A stretch of DNA of 64,000 bases. Origin: Panulirus ornatus (taxonomy: Eukaryota; Arthropoda; Malacostraca; Decapoda; Palinuridae). The stretch lies in contig NC_092270.1 in assembly GCF_036320965.1 (NCBI RefSeq), positions 18,809,440 through 18,873,439 of the forward strand. The letters are read 5' to 3'. Below the pieces are notes generated by a model that made no database searches, was not told where the DNA came from, and saw only the letters and a program-made list of their open reading frames with translations. This document shows, piece after piece, positions 11,039 to 24,141 of the stretch. A program made the position numbers and the translations under genes. Numbering within the stretch: position 1 is the first letter of the stretch; each line of letters opens with the position of its first letter.

Positions 11039-12186
11039 TTTTTTTTTCTTGCTTTGTCGCTGTCTCCCGCGTTTGCGAGGTAGCGCAAGGAAACAGACGA
11101 AAGAAATGGCCCAACCCACCCCCATACACATGTATATACATACGTCCACACACGCAAATATACATACCTACACAGCCTTCCATGGTTTACCCCAGACGCT
11201 TCACATGCCCTGATTCAATCCACTGACAGCACATCAACCCCGGTATACCACATCGATCCAATTCCCTCTATTCCTTGCCCTCCTTTCACCCTCCTGCATG
11301 TTCAGGCCCCGATCACACAAAATCTTTTCCACTCCATCTTTCCACCTCCAATTTGGTCTCCCACTTCTCCTCGTTCCCTCCACCTCCGACACATATATCC
11401 TCTTGGTCAATCTTTCCTCACTCATTCTCTCCATGTGCCCAAACCATTTCAAAACACCCTCTTCTGCTCTCTCAACCACGCTCTTTTTATTTCCATACAT
11501 CTCTCTTACCCTTACGTTACTTACTCGATCAAACCACCTCACACCACACATTGTCCTCAAACATCTCATTTCTAGCACATCCATCCTCCTGCGCACAACT
11601 CTATCCATAGCCCACGCCTCGCAACCATACAACATTGTTGGAACCACTATTCCTTCAAACATACCCATTTTTGCTTTCCGAGATAATGTTCTCGACTTCC
11701 ACACATTCTTCAAGGCTCCCAGGATTTTCGCCCCCTCCCCCACCCTATGATCCACTTCCACTTCCATGGTTCCATCCGCTGCCAGATCCACTCCCAGATA
11801 TCTAAAACACTTTACTTCCTCCAGTTTTTCTCCATTCAAACTTACCTCAATTGACTTGACCCTCGACCCTACTGTACCTAATAACCTTGCTCTTATTCAC
11901 ATTTACTCTTAACTTTCTTCTTTCACACACTTTACCAAACTCAGTCACCACCTTCTGCAGTTTCTCACATGAATCAACCACCAGCGCTGTATCATCAGCG
12001 AACAACAACTGACTCACTTCCCAAGCTCTCTCATCCCCAAGACTTCATACTTGCCCCTCTTTCCAAAACTCTTGCATTCACCTCCCTAACAACCCCATCC
12101 ATAAACAAATTAAACAACCATGGAGACATCACACACCCCTGCCGCAAACCTACATTCACTGAGAACCAATCTTTTTCCTCTCTTCC
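11039..12186 (-). mobile_element. RTE-type LINE copy R7, short tail, with target-site duplication
   Basis: Bounded by a perfect 10-bp duplication TAATAACAAT (11029-11038 and 12187-12196) inside an (AAT)n tract. On the minus strand the truncated RT begins near the FSVNVGLRQG motif and includes the LFADDTALV box. The frame is broken by a 2-bp loss before SLNGEKLEEVK. The C-terminal domain is open at 11839-11234 (NVWKSRTLSRKAKMG, KWFGHMERMSEERL, RRSGRPNWRWKDGV). The short tail ends at the terminus at about 11053, then a T-run (poly-A on the minus strand). Confidence 0.93.
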
Positions 12187-12214
12187 TAATAACAATAATA
12201 ATAATAATACTAAA

Positions 12215-12360
12215 TTTATTATAATTGATTGCCGTTTCCCACATCAGGAAGGTAGCATCAGGAAACAAATGAAGAATGGCCCATCCACTCATATACACAC
12301 ACATATACATAAATGCCCGTACATGTACATATACATACGTACACATATCAACATTTATTC
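12215..12360 (-). repeat. LINE tail fragment (type C terminus)
   Basis: TTGATTGCCGTTTCCCACAT, AGGTAGCATCAGGAAACA and AAGAATGGCCCATCCACTC: the diverged form of the LINE 3' terminus with GATC/GATT in place of GTCGC, without coding part. Confidence 0.6.
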
Positions 12361-14275
12361 ATCTATATTCATTATACTTGATCGATGTTTCCTGCATCAG
12401 CGAGGGAGCGCCAGGAAACAGACAAAGAATGGCTCATCCACCCACATACACATTTTTTTTTTTTTTTTTTTGCCGCTGTCTCCCGCGTTTGCCCATACAC
12501 ATGCATATACATAACATATACAAACATATAAATACACAAACACAGACATAGACATATATGCACATGTACATATTCATACTTGCTTGCCTTCATCCATTTC
12601 TGGCGCTAACCTGTCCCACAGGTAACAGCATAGCCACTCCCCTGCTTCAGTGAGGCAGTGTGAGGAAATCAGTCTCTAGCCACAACTCCCTATCCACATC
12701 TAGGCCCCAAAGACCTTTCCATGGTTTACCCCAGAGTTTCACATGCCCTGGTTCAGTCCACTGACAGCATGTTGACCCCAGTATACAACATCGTTCCAAT
12801 TCACTCTATTCCTTGCATACCTCTTGCCCTCCTGCATATCCAGGCCCAGATCACTCAAAATCTTTTTCACTCCTTCCTTCCACCTCCAATTTGGTCTCCT
12901 GCTTCTCCTCTTCCCTCCATCTCTGACACATACATCCTCTTTGTCAACCTCTCCTCACTCATTCTCTCCTAGTGTCCAAACCATTTCAACCCACCCTATT
13001 CTGCTCTCTCAACTCTTTTTATTTCCACACATCTGTCTTACCATTTTATTACTTAATCAAACCACCTCACACCACACACTGTCCTCAAGCATTTCATTTC
13101 TAACACATCCACCCTCCTCCATACAACTCTATCTATAGCCAATGCCTCGCAACTATATAATATTGTTGGAAGTACTATTCCTTCAAGCATACTCATTTTT
13201 GATCTCCGATATAACGTTCTGTCCTTCCACACATTCTTCATTGCTTCCACAACCTTTGCCCCCTCCCCCACCCAGTGACTCACTTCTGCTTCCATGGTTC
13301 CATTCGCTGCCAAGTCCATTCCCAGATATCTTAAACACTTCACTTCCTCCAATTTTTCTCCATTCAAACTTATATCCCAATTAACTTGTCCCTCAACCCT
13401 ACTGAACCTAATAACCTTGCTCTTATTCAAATTTTACTCTCAACCTTCTCCTTTCGCACACTTTTCCAAACTCAGTCACCAACTTCTGCAGTTTCTCACT
13501 TGAACCAGCCACCAGAGCAGTATCATTGGTGAATAACAACTGACCCACTTCCCAAGCCCTCTCATTCCCAACAGACTGTATACTTGTCCCTCTCTCCAAA
13601 ACTCATGCATTTACCTCCCTAACCACCCCATTCATACACAACTTAAACAACCATGGGGACATCACACAACCCTGCTACAGACCGACATTCACTGGGAACC
13701 AATCACTCTCCTCTCTTCCTACTTGTACACATGCCTTACATCCTTGGTAAAAACTTTTCATTGCTTCTAGCAGCTTACCTCACACACTATATACTCTTAA
13801 AACCTTCCACAAAGCATCTCTATCAACCCTATCATATGCTTTCTTTAGATCCATAAAAACTACATACAAATCAATCTGTTTTTCTAAGTATTTCTCTCAC
13901 ACATTCTTCAAAGCAAACACTTGATTCACACATCCTCTACCTCTTCTGAAACCACACTGTTCTTCCACAATCTGATGCTCTGTACATGCTTTCTCCCTCT
14001 CAATCAATGCTCTCCCATATAATTTTCCAGGAATACTCAACAAACTTATGTTTTGCAGTTTGAACACTCACCTTTATCCCCTTTGCCTTTGTACATTGGC
14101 ACTATGCACACATTCTGCCAATCCTCAGGCACCTCACCATGATCCATTAATAAACTGAATATCCTTAACAACCAATCAACAACACAGTCAACCCCTCTCT
14201 TAATAAATTCAATTGTAATACCATCCAAACCCGCCGTCTTGCCGGATTTCATCTTACGCATGAATGTGATATCCA
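12361..14275 (-). mobile_element. RTE-type LINE copy R8, diverged
   Basis: Tail at 12370-12720, interrupted by a T18 run and a stray piece of the younger terminus at 12455-12490. Going up the minus strand come broken C-terminal and RT parts: GVRWFD, SLNGEKLEEVKCLRYLGMDL (13430-13053 open), QYNW/FTNDTALV area, and MKSGKTAGLDGITIEFIKRG (14276-14046). At least six frame breaks, and the Pro-rich coding end is missing. Older than R7. Confidence 0.82.
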
Positions 14276-14279
14276 TGAT

Positions 14280-15818
14280 TAGTGTGTTCTGTTGCCGGTT
14301 GTGTTTCAGCTACGGTAAAAAAAAAATAACATGACATGTTGAGCAGTAGCTCCACAACATATCATGTGATGCATGGAACAGCATTTCAATGATCGCTAAG
14401 GACACTGTTAATGTAGACAGCATACATAAATATAAGTAGCTGTATGAGAGTAGAGAATGTTCAAAACATGGGGACCCACAGGTGTGAAACTCCCTGCCCA
14501 TGTAATACAAACAGGTAATTAAGTAATCACAACAAAAAAAGGAAGAAAAATTATGGGTTTTGAAGGATGAAAAACCATTTCTCTATAAAGAAATGTCCTG
14601 TGAGCACTGAAAAAGACATATCTTGGTACTATGAAGCACTGAGAATGTTCATTCAGCCTAAACTCATGCAATATGAAAAACTCCAAATAGAGTTTAGAGC
14701 AAAATGCTTGTACAAATGTGAGGAATTCTGGAAACCAATTCTCATAAAAGAAGAATCCCTACAACCAATGGGTAAGACTGCCACATAAAAGATTATGGTC
14801 ATGACTGATGAAAGTGGAAGAAGGATTTCCAAAACTTATCTGCAGTGACTAAAGTTAGAGAAGAACAAAAGATACAAGCACTTCCATGGCAACAGATTCT
14901 CAAAGGAAGAAAAAGTATTGGGCCAATTTTTATTTAATTTAGCAGAATGGTGAAGAAAATGTAGAAGGTGAGATGTCAGCTTAACTTAAACCTTTGCATG
15001 TAGAAGGTATGAGAAATTATACAAATAGAAAAAAAAATTATCAAAATAAAACTATATGGTGAAGCAAAACACATGATGTAGGTACTAGAAGCATAAACTA
15101 CCAGGGGTCCACATTACAAATCACCTTCAAGTTACATCCACCAAGTGAACAAGCTTGGGCATTTAACTCCACATCAATTTTCAAGACATATGTAATACCA
15201 TTACACACTACAGTATGTATGCCCCTAAAGTTAAGTAAAAATGTGGTAAAACTGCACAAAAAATACGAAATAAATACAATCCATAATAAGTTATTTTCAT
15301 GTATAAGTACATCACTAAAACAGCTAAAAATATATGTAATAAGAAAAAAAGAGATATTGATCTTTATAGATGCTGACTGTGTAGTAGAAGTCAGACAGTG
15401 CATCTAAATGCAACAAGAACCAAGAAATGTGTGCACTTCAAGCGGTTGATAGACGGTGGGTGCAGTGATATTACCCTTATGGTGGTTGTTAATTGCCCAA
15501 GAGCTGACTTGCTCCTATGAGCATTTTGCTGTGAATATCAATGAGTTATTCACAGAGAGTGAGTTTAAGCTGCTGCTTCCTCACCAAATATGAAGGTGAA
15601 TGAGTCTAAGCTGGCATGTTACTAAGATAAGTTTCTTAATGTTCATGGGACAGACCACAAAGGAGAGACAACGATATCAAAAGATTGAGTAACACAAACC
15701 TAAAAGCACAAAAATGAGATAACACACTTAGAAAGAGAACGTAAACTTGGGATCCAAAACTGACCACTGTCAAACTACATACATAATATAAAAGAATAAA
15801 ATTATATGTTATATTCAC
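14280..15818. other. talin intron I-J, nothing recognised
   Basis: AT-rich. An open stretch of 73 codons at 14567-14788 has no recognisable domain and no splice support. Confidence 0.5.
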
Positions 15819-16013
15819 CTTGGCAGTTTTCAGAATATTTTCACGGTGATCGGAGAAGTTTTCTCCCTCTTTCTCAGCATTCAGCGTACCAGCAGTCGCA
15901 AACATAATAGTTGTATCCAGATCACCAATTATGCCAGAAACAGTGGATGCAGCATTGATGCATGCTTGAGTGCCTCTGGAACCAGCTTGGAGGGCAGCCA
16001 AAACATGAGAAGC
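15819..16013 (-). CDS. rhea: talin exon I (second half of VBS3, start of R11)
   Basis: 195 bp, 65 codons, phase 0 both ends. It starts ASHVLAALQAGSRGTQACIN, almost identical to vertebrate talin, then SGIIGDLDTTIMFATAGTL, FSDHRENILKTAK. Acceptor AATTTTACAG and donor GTGAATA are visible. Confidence 0.97.
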
Positions 16014-18605
16014 CTGTAAAATTGAATGGATATGAGTTATGATCAAGAAGAATGAGTTTTTCTTCCTAATGAGAGGCAGTCACATCTGTAAACTTTAAGT
16101 ATCTACACATGATGAAGTTAGTCAAAATTATGGAAAATCAATATGTGAAACTAAACATGAAAAAAACATGTCGTTAAATGTTGACAGGATAAAAGGGGGA
16201 AGTCATTCCATCAATGACTATTGCAATGGAATAGCTGGAGAAGAAGCTATGCATCTGGAACAAAAAGAAACAGGGAAACCTAAGGAAGAAACTCAAGAAA
16301 GCAAAGACTTATGGACAACCTGTCAAAAGTTTCACCACAATTCTTAAGAGAGAGGATCAAAAGAAAGTCACACATGAGAGATAACGAGTACATCCAGCAC
16401 TGCAAAATCCATATTGGTGATCAGAAAGAAGAGAATGGGATTCTGTATGTTCTAGAGTTTTAGAGTTAGACTTTGGTGACAATTGATGGGAAAGCACTGG
16501 AGCAATAATTGGAAGGGTTAGAGCAGTCTTCTTCTATAGAATGGGCTGCACACCAAGGAATACATCCAAGAGAAAGGAAAAGTGTGGGTTTTTAGACAAA
16601 GGCAAAATAAGTCAGCAAGGATCAGAACTAGCTCAGAGGCACAAACCCTTGGGAATCAAGAAAGATATGCCATCTGGGCCATACATAGTGTTCATTGGAG
16701 CTAGGATAGTATTCGGAAAATATCATGCAAGGACTATACAGAAGATACCCAAAGTTCAGTGAGAGAAGATGGGATCAGAGGATTTTCATTATCATTCCAT
16801 AACCACAAGACCCCCCCTCTCCTTCCTCTGGGGCTCCTGTAGCTTCAAGGATGCACTCAAGGATGCATACAGTCAATAGCAGGGAAAGGTTGGACTTCCC
16901 TGGAGTGAAAAATTCTTTGATGATTTTTCACTCACAATGTAATCACACGCAGGTGGAGTCCAGTCGTGGCAAGGCAGAGCATTAGTTGCAGAATCACCCT
17001 AAGTTAATATAAGATTACTAAAAAAGTTGCTTTATTACTTGGAGTGTTAGCTTTAAACTGATCATGTTAGAAGATAAGTTGGTACAGATGCTTCTGATTA
17101 AAGACCAGAAAAACTTGTCAGCAGATGAAGTCAAATTCCCTACACTAAAAATTTCTGCACTTTGATAAGAAGAGAACAATGCTTCATGGCAAGAAGCCAA
17201 ATAGTTGAAGAGTCATACATAGTGGAGGAAATACTAAGCATAAAGGCAAAGTTACAGAGGGTAGAAAAATTTCCAGTTGGCATCAAAGTGAGAAGGCAAG
17301 ATGTACAAGGTGAGCAACAGTTGTTTCAGTATTACATTAGGCATACACAACACCCTAGGAGCAGAATTATGGAAAGAGTTAAAGTAAGAGATCTGACAGC
17401 AATGAGGAAGCATGGTTTGGATAACTGTGTTTTCACATATTTCCACTTCATTCACCACCAACACTGCCTATGAAAGACCAAAGGTTAGAATGTGATGCAA
17501 ACATACATGACATTTATCTATCTCCTCCCCTCCTACCTCAAAACAAGAATGGATTGCCATGAGACATACCAGCCACACTCCCTCCTCCAACTAATTCTAT
17601 TGTGTATAGTGTAATATTTCAAAATATATTCACATTATTCACCATCAATGCTGTGCCTATGTATAGAAGTGGAGTGTGATACCTACTTCAAGATAAAGAT
17701 ACAAATATAATACCTGATCAATGGTGGTTATACTCATTTTTGAGCATCTTTTTACTTAGCATGCTAATCTATCAATTCTCTACAAAAAAATACCCATCTC
17801 AACAAGGAATTAATCATATGAATCATTTCTTAGGTTCACTCTCATGGTAATGAATCAGAAAGTGAATAATCAGATATTATATCTCCCTTGCCTCCACAAC
17901 TTTTAAGTCTGAATGTAATAACTGTCAAATAGGAAAACAGAAAAGCATCCACTAATCCTATTCCATACATAGAGCATCCACAAATTTCAATTTGGAGAAA
18001 AATGCGGAATGAAAAAAATCCTGAAAGGGGCTCCAATGGTGCTGGGTCAAAATGTGAAAAAAGAATTGAATCTCTATCCTGTGGCCATGAATGTGAATAT
18101 AAGTAACTGGTTTGTCAGAATTTTTTATTTTCCTGAAATATCAATAAGGAATAAATACTGTATATACTATGAAACAAAAAAAGAAAATCTCTTGTAAGAA
18201 TATATCTCTATCTTAAAACAGGTTAAAGCAACTATGTTGTCTAACAAAACCTGAACAAATTTTGTCTTTCAATTCTCTTAAAAGACCAGATATATTCTCC
18301 CTAGCATTGGAACAACATGCTATAAGCAAATAGGATTTTCTCTCAGTTCTATGAAAAAGATGTCACTCTCTCTGAAACTGGACCCAAATTCCTTAAAAGA
18401 TGACCTAAAAATAAATCTGGCCTGTCCACAGTATCATGCCTCTCTTATACTAAATGGGGTTGTCTCACATAATCCTCAGTGCTCAAACTGTGTTACTAAA
18501 GCAGTGCACTAAGACTGCAAAGGGTTTAACTCCAGCTCTGGCAAGTCAGCATCAGATTAAGCTAATTACTTGTGTGGTTTGGTATCTCCTAAAAGACTCT
18601 CTGCT
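16014..18605. other. talin intron H-I, mostly unrecognised
   Basis: Holds the repeat resembling 441-630 at about 17,160-17,330; otherwise AT-rich sequence without coding signal. Confidence 0.5.
17160..17330 (+). repeat. unknown dispersed repeat, partner at 441-630
   Basis: Shares AAGAGAA-AATG-TTCAT, CAAATAGTTGAA, and GATG-ACAAGGTGAGCAAC-like blocks in the same order with 441-630. Family unknown. Confidence 0.45.
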
Positions 18606-18609
18606 GTAC

Positions 18610-19080
18610 CACAAGTTCACAAATTCTATTGAAAATAAACATTTTCATTTTTTTCTGATCAAGAGTGGGCCCAAAGGCCAACAATTCTGTCATAAGCATC
18701 TGGAATTTCTCTCTATAGTTCGTCACCAGAGCCATGCCATCTGCAAACAGCATCTTTACCTTCCATGCCCCCAAACTTAGCGCATACTGCAAACCTACAC
18801 CTTGCTCTATCATCCTCATAATCATCTTCCTCCTACACCCATCCATAATGAAACTAAACAGTCATGGTGATGTTATACATCCTTAATTCAGATCCACTTT
18901 CACCAGGAACCACACAGCCTCCTCCCTTCCTGCTAAAATACATGCCTTAGTCTCCCAGTGAAAACTCACTGCATTTAGCAATTTTCCATTTACACAGTAC
19001 ATCCATAGCACTTTTCACAAGACATCTCTGTCAAACCTATCATATGCATTCTCGGTTTTCATACAGGCCACAGGAAAATT
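18610..19080 (-). mobile_element. RTE-type LINE fragment R9, old
   Basis: Minus strand reads KMLFADGMALVTNYREKFQM (FADD box degraded to FADG) preceded by a YALSLGAWKV segment. Upstream pieces match LFNLFMDG and AYDRFDRDVL with stops. Strongly diverged from the main family. Confidence 0.65.
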
Positions 19081-19269
19081 ACTCTCTCCGGTAATTTTTC
19101 AAACATGTTCCTCAGAGAAAACTCCTGGTATGGATACTCTAAACCTCACATGAAAACACATTGCTTCTCCCCAGTCTGCTGCTTCATACATGACATCATC
19201 TGAATCAACACCCTTCCAGTTCACTTCATTAGGTATAATGAATGGTCTAATATGCCCTAATATGAAGAG

Positions 19270-20069
19270 AAAAACTGGAGGAAGTGAAGTGTTTTAGATA
19301 TCTGGGAGTGGATCTGGCAGCGGATGGAACCATGGAAGCGGAAGTGGATCATAGGGTGGGGGAGGGGGCGAAAATTCTGGGAGCCTTGAAGAATGTGTGG
19401 AAGTCGAGAACATTATCTTGGAAAGCAAAAATGGGTATGTTTGAAGGAATAGTGGTTCCAACAATGTTGTATGGTTGCGAGGCGTGGGCTATGGATAGAG
19501 TTGTGCACAGGAGGATGGATGTGCTGGAAATGAGATGTTTGAGGACAATGTGTGGTGTGAGGTGGTTTGATCGAGTAAGTAACGTAAGGGTAAGAGAGAT
19601 GTGTGGAAATAAAAAGAGCGTGGTTGAGAGAGCAGAAGAGGGTGTTTTGAAATGGTTTGGGCACATGGAGAGAATGAGTGAGGAAAGATTGACCAAGAGG
19701 ATATATGTGTCGGAGGTGGAGGGAACGAGGAGAAGAGGGAGACCAAATTGGAGGTGGAAAGATGGAGTGAAAAAGATTTTGTGTGATCGGGGCCTGAACA
19801 TGCAGGAGGGTGAAAGGAGAGCAAGGAATAGAGTGAATTGGAGCGATGTGGTATACCGGGGTTGACGTGCTGTCAGTGGATTGAATCGGGGCATGTGAAG
19901 CGTCTGGGGTAAACCATGGAAAGCTGTGTAGGTATGTATATTTTGCGTGTGTGGACGTATGTATATACATGTGTATGGGGGTGGGTTGGGCCATTTCTTT
20001 CGTCTGTTTCCTTGCGCTACCTCGCAAACGCGGGAGACAGCGGCAAAAAAAAAAAAAAAAAAAAAAAAA
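19270..20069 (+). mobile_element. RTE-type LINE copy R10, short tail, with target-site duplication
   Basis: Bounded by an 8-bp duplication ATGAAGAG (19262-19269, 20070-20077). The open frame to 19865 holds CFRYLGVDLAADGTMEAEVD, TMLYGCEAWAMDRVV, KWFGHMERMSEERLTKRIYV, RRRGRPNWRWKDGV. The short tail ends GGGAGACAGCGGC and an A-run of about 26. 5'-truncated. Confidence 0.92.
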
Positions 20070-20689
20070 ATGAAGAGTCAAATTGTCTTCCTTAATTTCA
20101 AAATATGGCACTATCCATGCACTAGAGAAGAAAGAAACACATCTAGAAGAACAACTTGAGAGAATTATTGGTAAAATAGCTATCCCAAAAAAAATATTTC
20201 CATACAGTCTGAACACAAATAAAGCATTTGTCATTCTGTTCCATTCAGTATTAACGGTCATACATTACTTAAATTTTCATTCCAGTTACATAGCTTCGAT
20301 TACAACTTGTTCAAATACTATGAAACATTTTTGGGGTGTTTATCATTTTATTTGTATCTCTAACACTTTGTTCCCCCTGGAAAATCCACGTGGGTGTTAT
20401 TGACTCTGTAATTACAGATGTGTACTGTATGGGGAGGGACTTTTATGCTCTTGGGATCCATTTCTTGAACTATCTCTATTAGTTACAACATTTAACGTAT
20501 AACATCTAAACTTCTGTTTGCACTTTGCTGGAAAAATAATCATCTAAACCAGGAGGCAAATGCACAGCCTAATGTCCTACCATAAGAGAACATTCTTTTA
20601 TCTGCAAAACAGTTACACACATTTTTTTCAGATGTTTGCCATTTCCAGCTTTAGTGACAAGGGAAAGGTCTCATTCACTCACACCCATT

Positions 20690-21040
20690 CTCTAACTCTA
20701 ATGCGTAATATACAGAAACCACAGCCTCCTTTCCAAAACCAGGAATCTTAGACTTTTCCATGGTTTCCCCTGAATACTTCACGTGCTTTGTTTCAGTCCA
20801 CTAACAACACGTCGCCCCCTGTATACCACATCACTCCAATTCATTCTATTCCATGCATGTCTTTCATCCTCCTGCATGTTCAGGCCCTGCACACTTAAAA
20901 TCTTTTTCACTTCATCCCTCCACCTCCAAACTGGTCACTCACTTCTTGTCTTCTTCACTGGTGACATGTACATTTTCTTTATCAATCTCTCTTCACTCAT
21001 TCCCTCTATATGAATAAGCCATTTCAGCACACTCTCTTAT
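20690..21040 (-). mobile_element. RTE-type LINE fragment R11 (C-terminus), old
   Basis: Diverged antisense match to the C-terminal block and coding end (GNSVYRG-like end, RRPVWRWRDEVKKI-type block) with many changes; no tail terminus. Confidence 0.65.
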
Positions 21041-21600
21041 AAAATTCAATTTCCCATCACTCAGCATTCCTAAGCTGGAGCAATTGTAAAGAAATCAGCT
21101 ACTGCTTATCGTTCTGTAAATTTATGCAGCTATGCACTCCAAAGTCTAATAATGTCTCCTACTCCACAGGGATTATCTATGGTGTACGTATACAGTTTCT
21201 ATCATGCACTGATCTCCCGTACTGTGCTATCGAAGACATGTCTACGGATAAACAGACAAACTGAGATATGCATGGATGATGAAATAATTTCCTAAATATA
21301 CATTTGTGGTAGCAGGGCATAATTAAAGAGGTAAAAATAGTTGATAAATTAACTGTCTGGACAAGGAATCAGATACATCAAATCTTTAAGGAGCAGGGAT
21401 GAGAAAGAGTTCTTAGATATCTATCAGACTTAGTACAGCTGATGAGTAAAGTAACTCAGGCTACCCTTAACTACCATATGAATATTTTCAAACACACTAA
21501 ATACAATAAGCCAACAACAGCCAAGCACTAACTGACATGGTTTAAGTACACCAAGCATAAACCCCAAAGGTTAACCAAGATCATACAGAAGGCATTAAAA
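21041..21600. other. talin intron H-I, nothing recognised
   Basis: AT-rich intron sequence. Confidence 0.5.
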
Positions 21601-21605
21601 AAATC

Positions 21606-21935
21606 TTGGTAAATCATAATTCTGAGAATCACTTTGGTTCAGCTTCTTTTACAATTACAGTATATAAATGCATTGGGCAGAAACATTTGGTAGTAGTTGT
21701 ATTAAGCATTAGGCGGGAGTATTTGGTAAAAGTAGTAGGTTGGAACATTATGCAGGAACATTACAAAGAAGTTGTCGGTTGGAATATTAGGTAGAAGTCT
21801 TTGGAAACACTGCTAAAGTTGCCCTCTACCAGCAGCCTATTAAGGGTGAGGCACTAAAGGCTAAGAAGCAGCAGTGGAGTTCTCCAGTTATGGAAACTTT
21901 TGCTGTTGCCACCCCCTTGAGGGAATTCCAGCAGG
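21606..21935 (+). repeat. dispersed repeat with internal degenerate minisatellite
   Basis: About 21,675-21,800 is built of variants of GGTTGGAACATTAGG and GTAGAAGTAGTAGG. It is followed by TTTGGAAACACTGCTAAAG, CCTCTACCAGCAGCCTATT and GGAATTCCAGCAGGGAATG. The same unit family recurs at 29,470-29,610. Element class unknown. Confidence 0.6.
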
Positions 21936-22097
21936 GAATGGATGTTAGAGATATTGATATATACATAGTATATAAATACCATCTAGATGTAAGTTTCTTG
22001 CATCTGGTAGGTAAACGAGGCTGGCAGAAAAAACTGGCCCACCCTACTTACAATGTGACACATCATATATAAAAAAAAAAAAATAAAATAAAAAAAG

Positions 22098-23103
22098 GTA
22101 CATCCCTCCTTAGTACTTCATATGACATCTTCATATGCTTGGGAACTGATGCTGCAAGATGATGAAGGAATGTAGGTCAATGTTGTCCCAAATATCCTGG
22201 ATGGTGGCCTGAAGCTTAGGAATGCTGGCTGTAACTTGCCCACACAACTGTGACTTTATAATCAGCCATAAGTTCTCAATAGGTTCAAGTCAGGTGAGTT
22301 ATCCGGCCAGTCCTGATTGCATGTCACACCACAAAATGCAAACCAGTCACGTATTAATCTAGCAGCGTGGCATGGTACACCATCTTGCATAAAAATATCA
22401 CAACAGTCTTCTCAAAACAGTCAAGTAATTCACCACACAACAGTTCTAGGTATTGATTCTGATTCATAGTCACATTTAAAGGTGAAAATGCCAACACCAT
22501 TACAGCCAAAAGCACCCCAAACCATTAGTGAGTCTGGAAATTTTACAGTTGCTTGAATGTACTTAGGGTTGTATGGGTCACTACCTGGCCTCTGGTGCAC
22601 TTTGCCTCTATGGCTGCCAGTAACATCAAATATAACCTAATCAGACCACAACACATTAATTCCACTTTTTGTCCTCCCACAGCAAATATTTCTCAGCATA
22701 TGCAAGTTTATTCTTGCACCAGCGGTCTGTCAGAAGCAGTATCTTGCAAGGCATATGCTTCTTGAATTTCAAGTCATCATGATGCCAGCTACAAACAGTT
22801 TGCATAGACACATGGCCAAGTAGCCTAGGAGTGTCTTCCTTTAACTGCCATGCTGAAATACATGGATTCTTGTCTACTTGATGTTGGATATTCTTCAGAG
22901 TGCATTACGAAGTGTTACGAGGTCATCTCTTCTGGGTAGGAATGTCAATGCCACCACTATCAATGAAGCCCTTCATCCACCTCTGCACACTTTGTAGTGC
23001 CAGGCCTTGTAGTTTCAGCTATTTCTATGTTACACTTCCCTGCCTTGTACAAGGGTACAGTAGCAGCAATATTCTCTTTAGGCAAGTCCTTTGTGCCAGG
23101 AAT
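22098..23103 (-). pseudogene. Tc1-like transposase, near full length but dead
   Basis: Minus-strand reading with frame changes gives the full order of a Tc1-like transposase. It starts with the paired-like HTH (IPGTKDLPKENIAATVPLYK, EIAETTRPG). It continues with SHRGKVHQRPGSDPYNPKYI, SLMVWGAFGCNGVGIFTF, DIFMQDGVPCHAARLIRDW (catalytic Asp in QDG), and NQDWPDNSPDLN-PIENLW (second Asp, then the usual E position) and ends near KMSYEVLRRDV. At least five stops and three shifts, including a missing base between DLN and PIENLW. Terminal inverted repeats were not found. Confidence 0.9.
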
Positions 23104-23189
23104 TGCAGCATAAGCCCACCACAAAACACACATGGGTAGGGTAAAAAAGTGAATGTCGGGGACAACAGAAAAAACATCAACCCACCACA

Positions 23190-24017
23190 ATAGCTTTAGG
23201 CAGAATAATCACGAACTGATACTACCCTAGGGTTTCCCCCCTCCCCACTAACGTCCATTAGCTGCCCCAGTTTATTTCATCATTTCTTAGTAATATCTTG
23301 GGGGTACGATCTAAATGGGCAAAAATCATGGCACAGGCACTACCATGCCAATTTCTTCTCCCAGACTGTGAGGTGAAGTTAAACTTCTGGAAATATGCAA
23401 GCTTCATGAGGTAGATGGGTACTATATAAAGCTCAGCTCAGTGATAGACATGACAATAAATCAATCTGATACAAAGGCCAAACAGGGAGATTTTACGGAA
23501 AAGTGATATGAATATTCGCAAAGTATCAAACAAAAAACCATAATGTGTCTACAAATACAGCTAAATGTAATAAAGTGCTGAAGTATCTACCAATGCTTAC
23601 AGGTGATCTACAAAGCTGATATTTAAAGCTCTTGATTTGAAATGCTGGTATGAAACCTTTTTTGGGCTGGTACAATATCATTATCATTAAATAAACTGAT
23701 GAGGCTCTTGATTTCTCAAATGCAAGTATGAGAATGGTCTTACAAGTTCATATGATGACAAACTGCAATTTCTTTTATCTCAAATTCAAGATGATACTTT
23801 GTAAGAGTCCAAAGTCTACAAACAAGATCACAAACAATAATGAAGTAATGGGAGTTATTCGTACTTGGTATACTATCAACTATTCCTTAAACTTGCATGG
23901 TAAATAACCCATAGTTTCTAAACAAACATAAGCACAGTGATTACTCTGACAAACTTATTATCCACATTGAAAAATTTGTGATACTTTTCACATCCATCTT
24001 TCAAGTAAAAAACAAAC
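23190..24017. other. talin intron H-I beside exon H donor, nothing recognised
   Basis: AT-rich. Confidence 0.55.
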
Positions 24018-24141
24018 CTTCTCTTTAACTTGACGGGCAGATTCAGACAAGTCTCGCTGGCAAAACGTGTCACGTGGAGCAGCTTGGCAGGATCCTCCTG
24101 CCTTGACTAACTCAATACATGCTTGACCAAGTTCATGCACA
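24018..24141 (-). CDS. rhea: talin exon H (R10, first half of VBS3)
   Basis: 124 bp; one base completes Ser, then 41 codons. It reads VHELGQACIELVKAGGSCQ, a short APRDTF linker, and CQRDLSESARQVKEK. The last helix is the first half of the vinculin-binding site that in vertebrate talin lies at about residues 1944-1969; its second half is in exon I, so the helix is split by an 8-kb intron. Acceptor TTCTTTCCAG and donor GTTTGTT are visible. Confidence 0.95.

Noticed and set aside
14567..14788. 73-codon open frame on the plus strand
   Set aside because: No recognisable family and no supporting signals.
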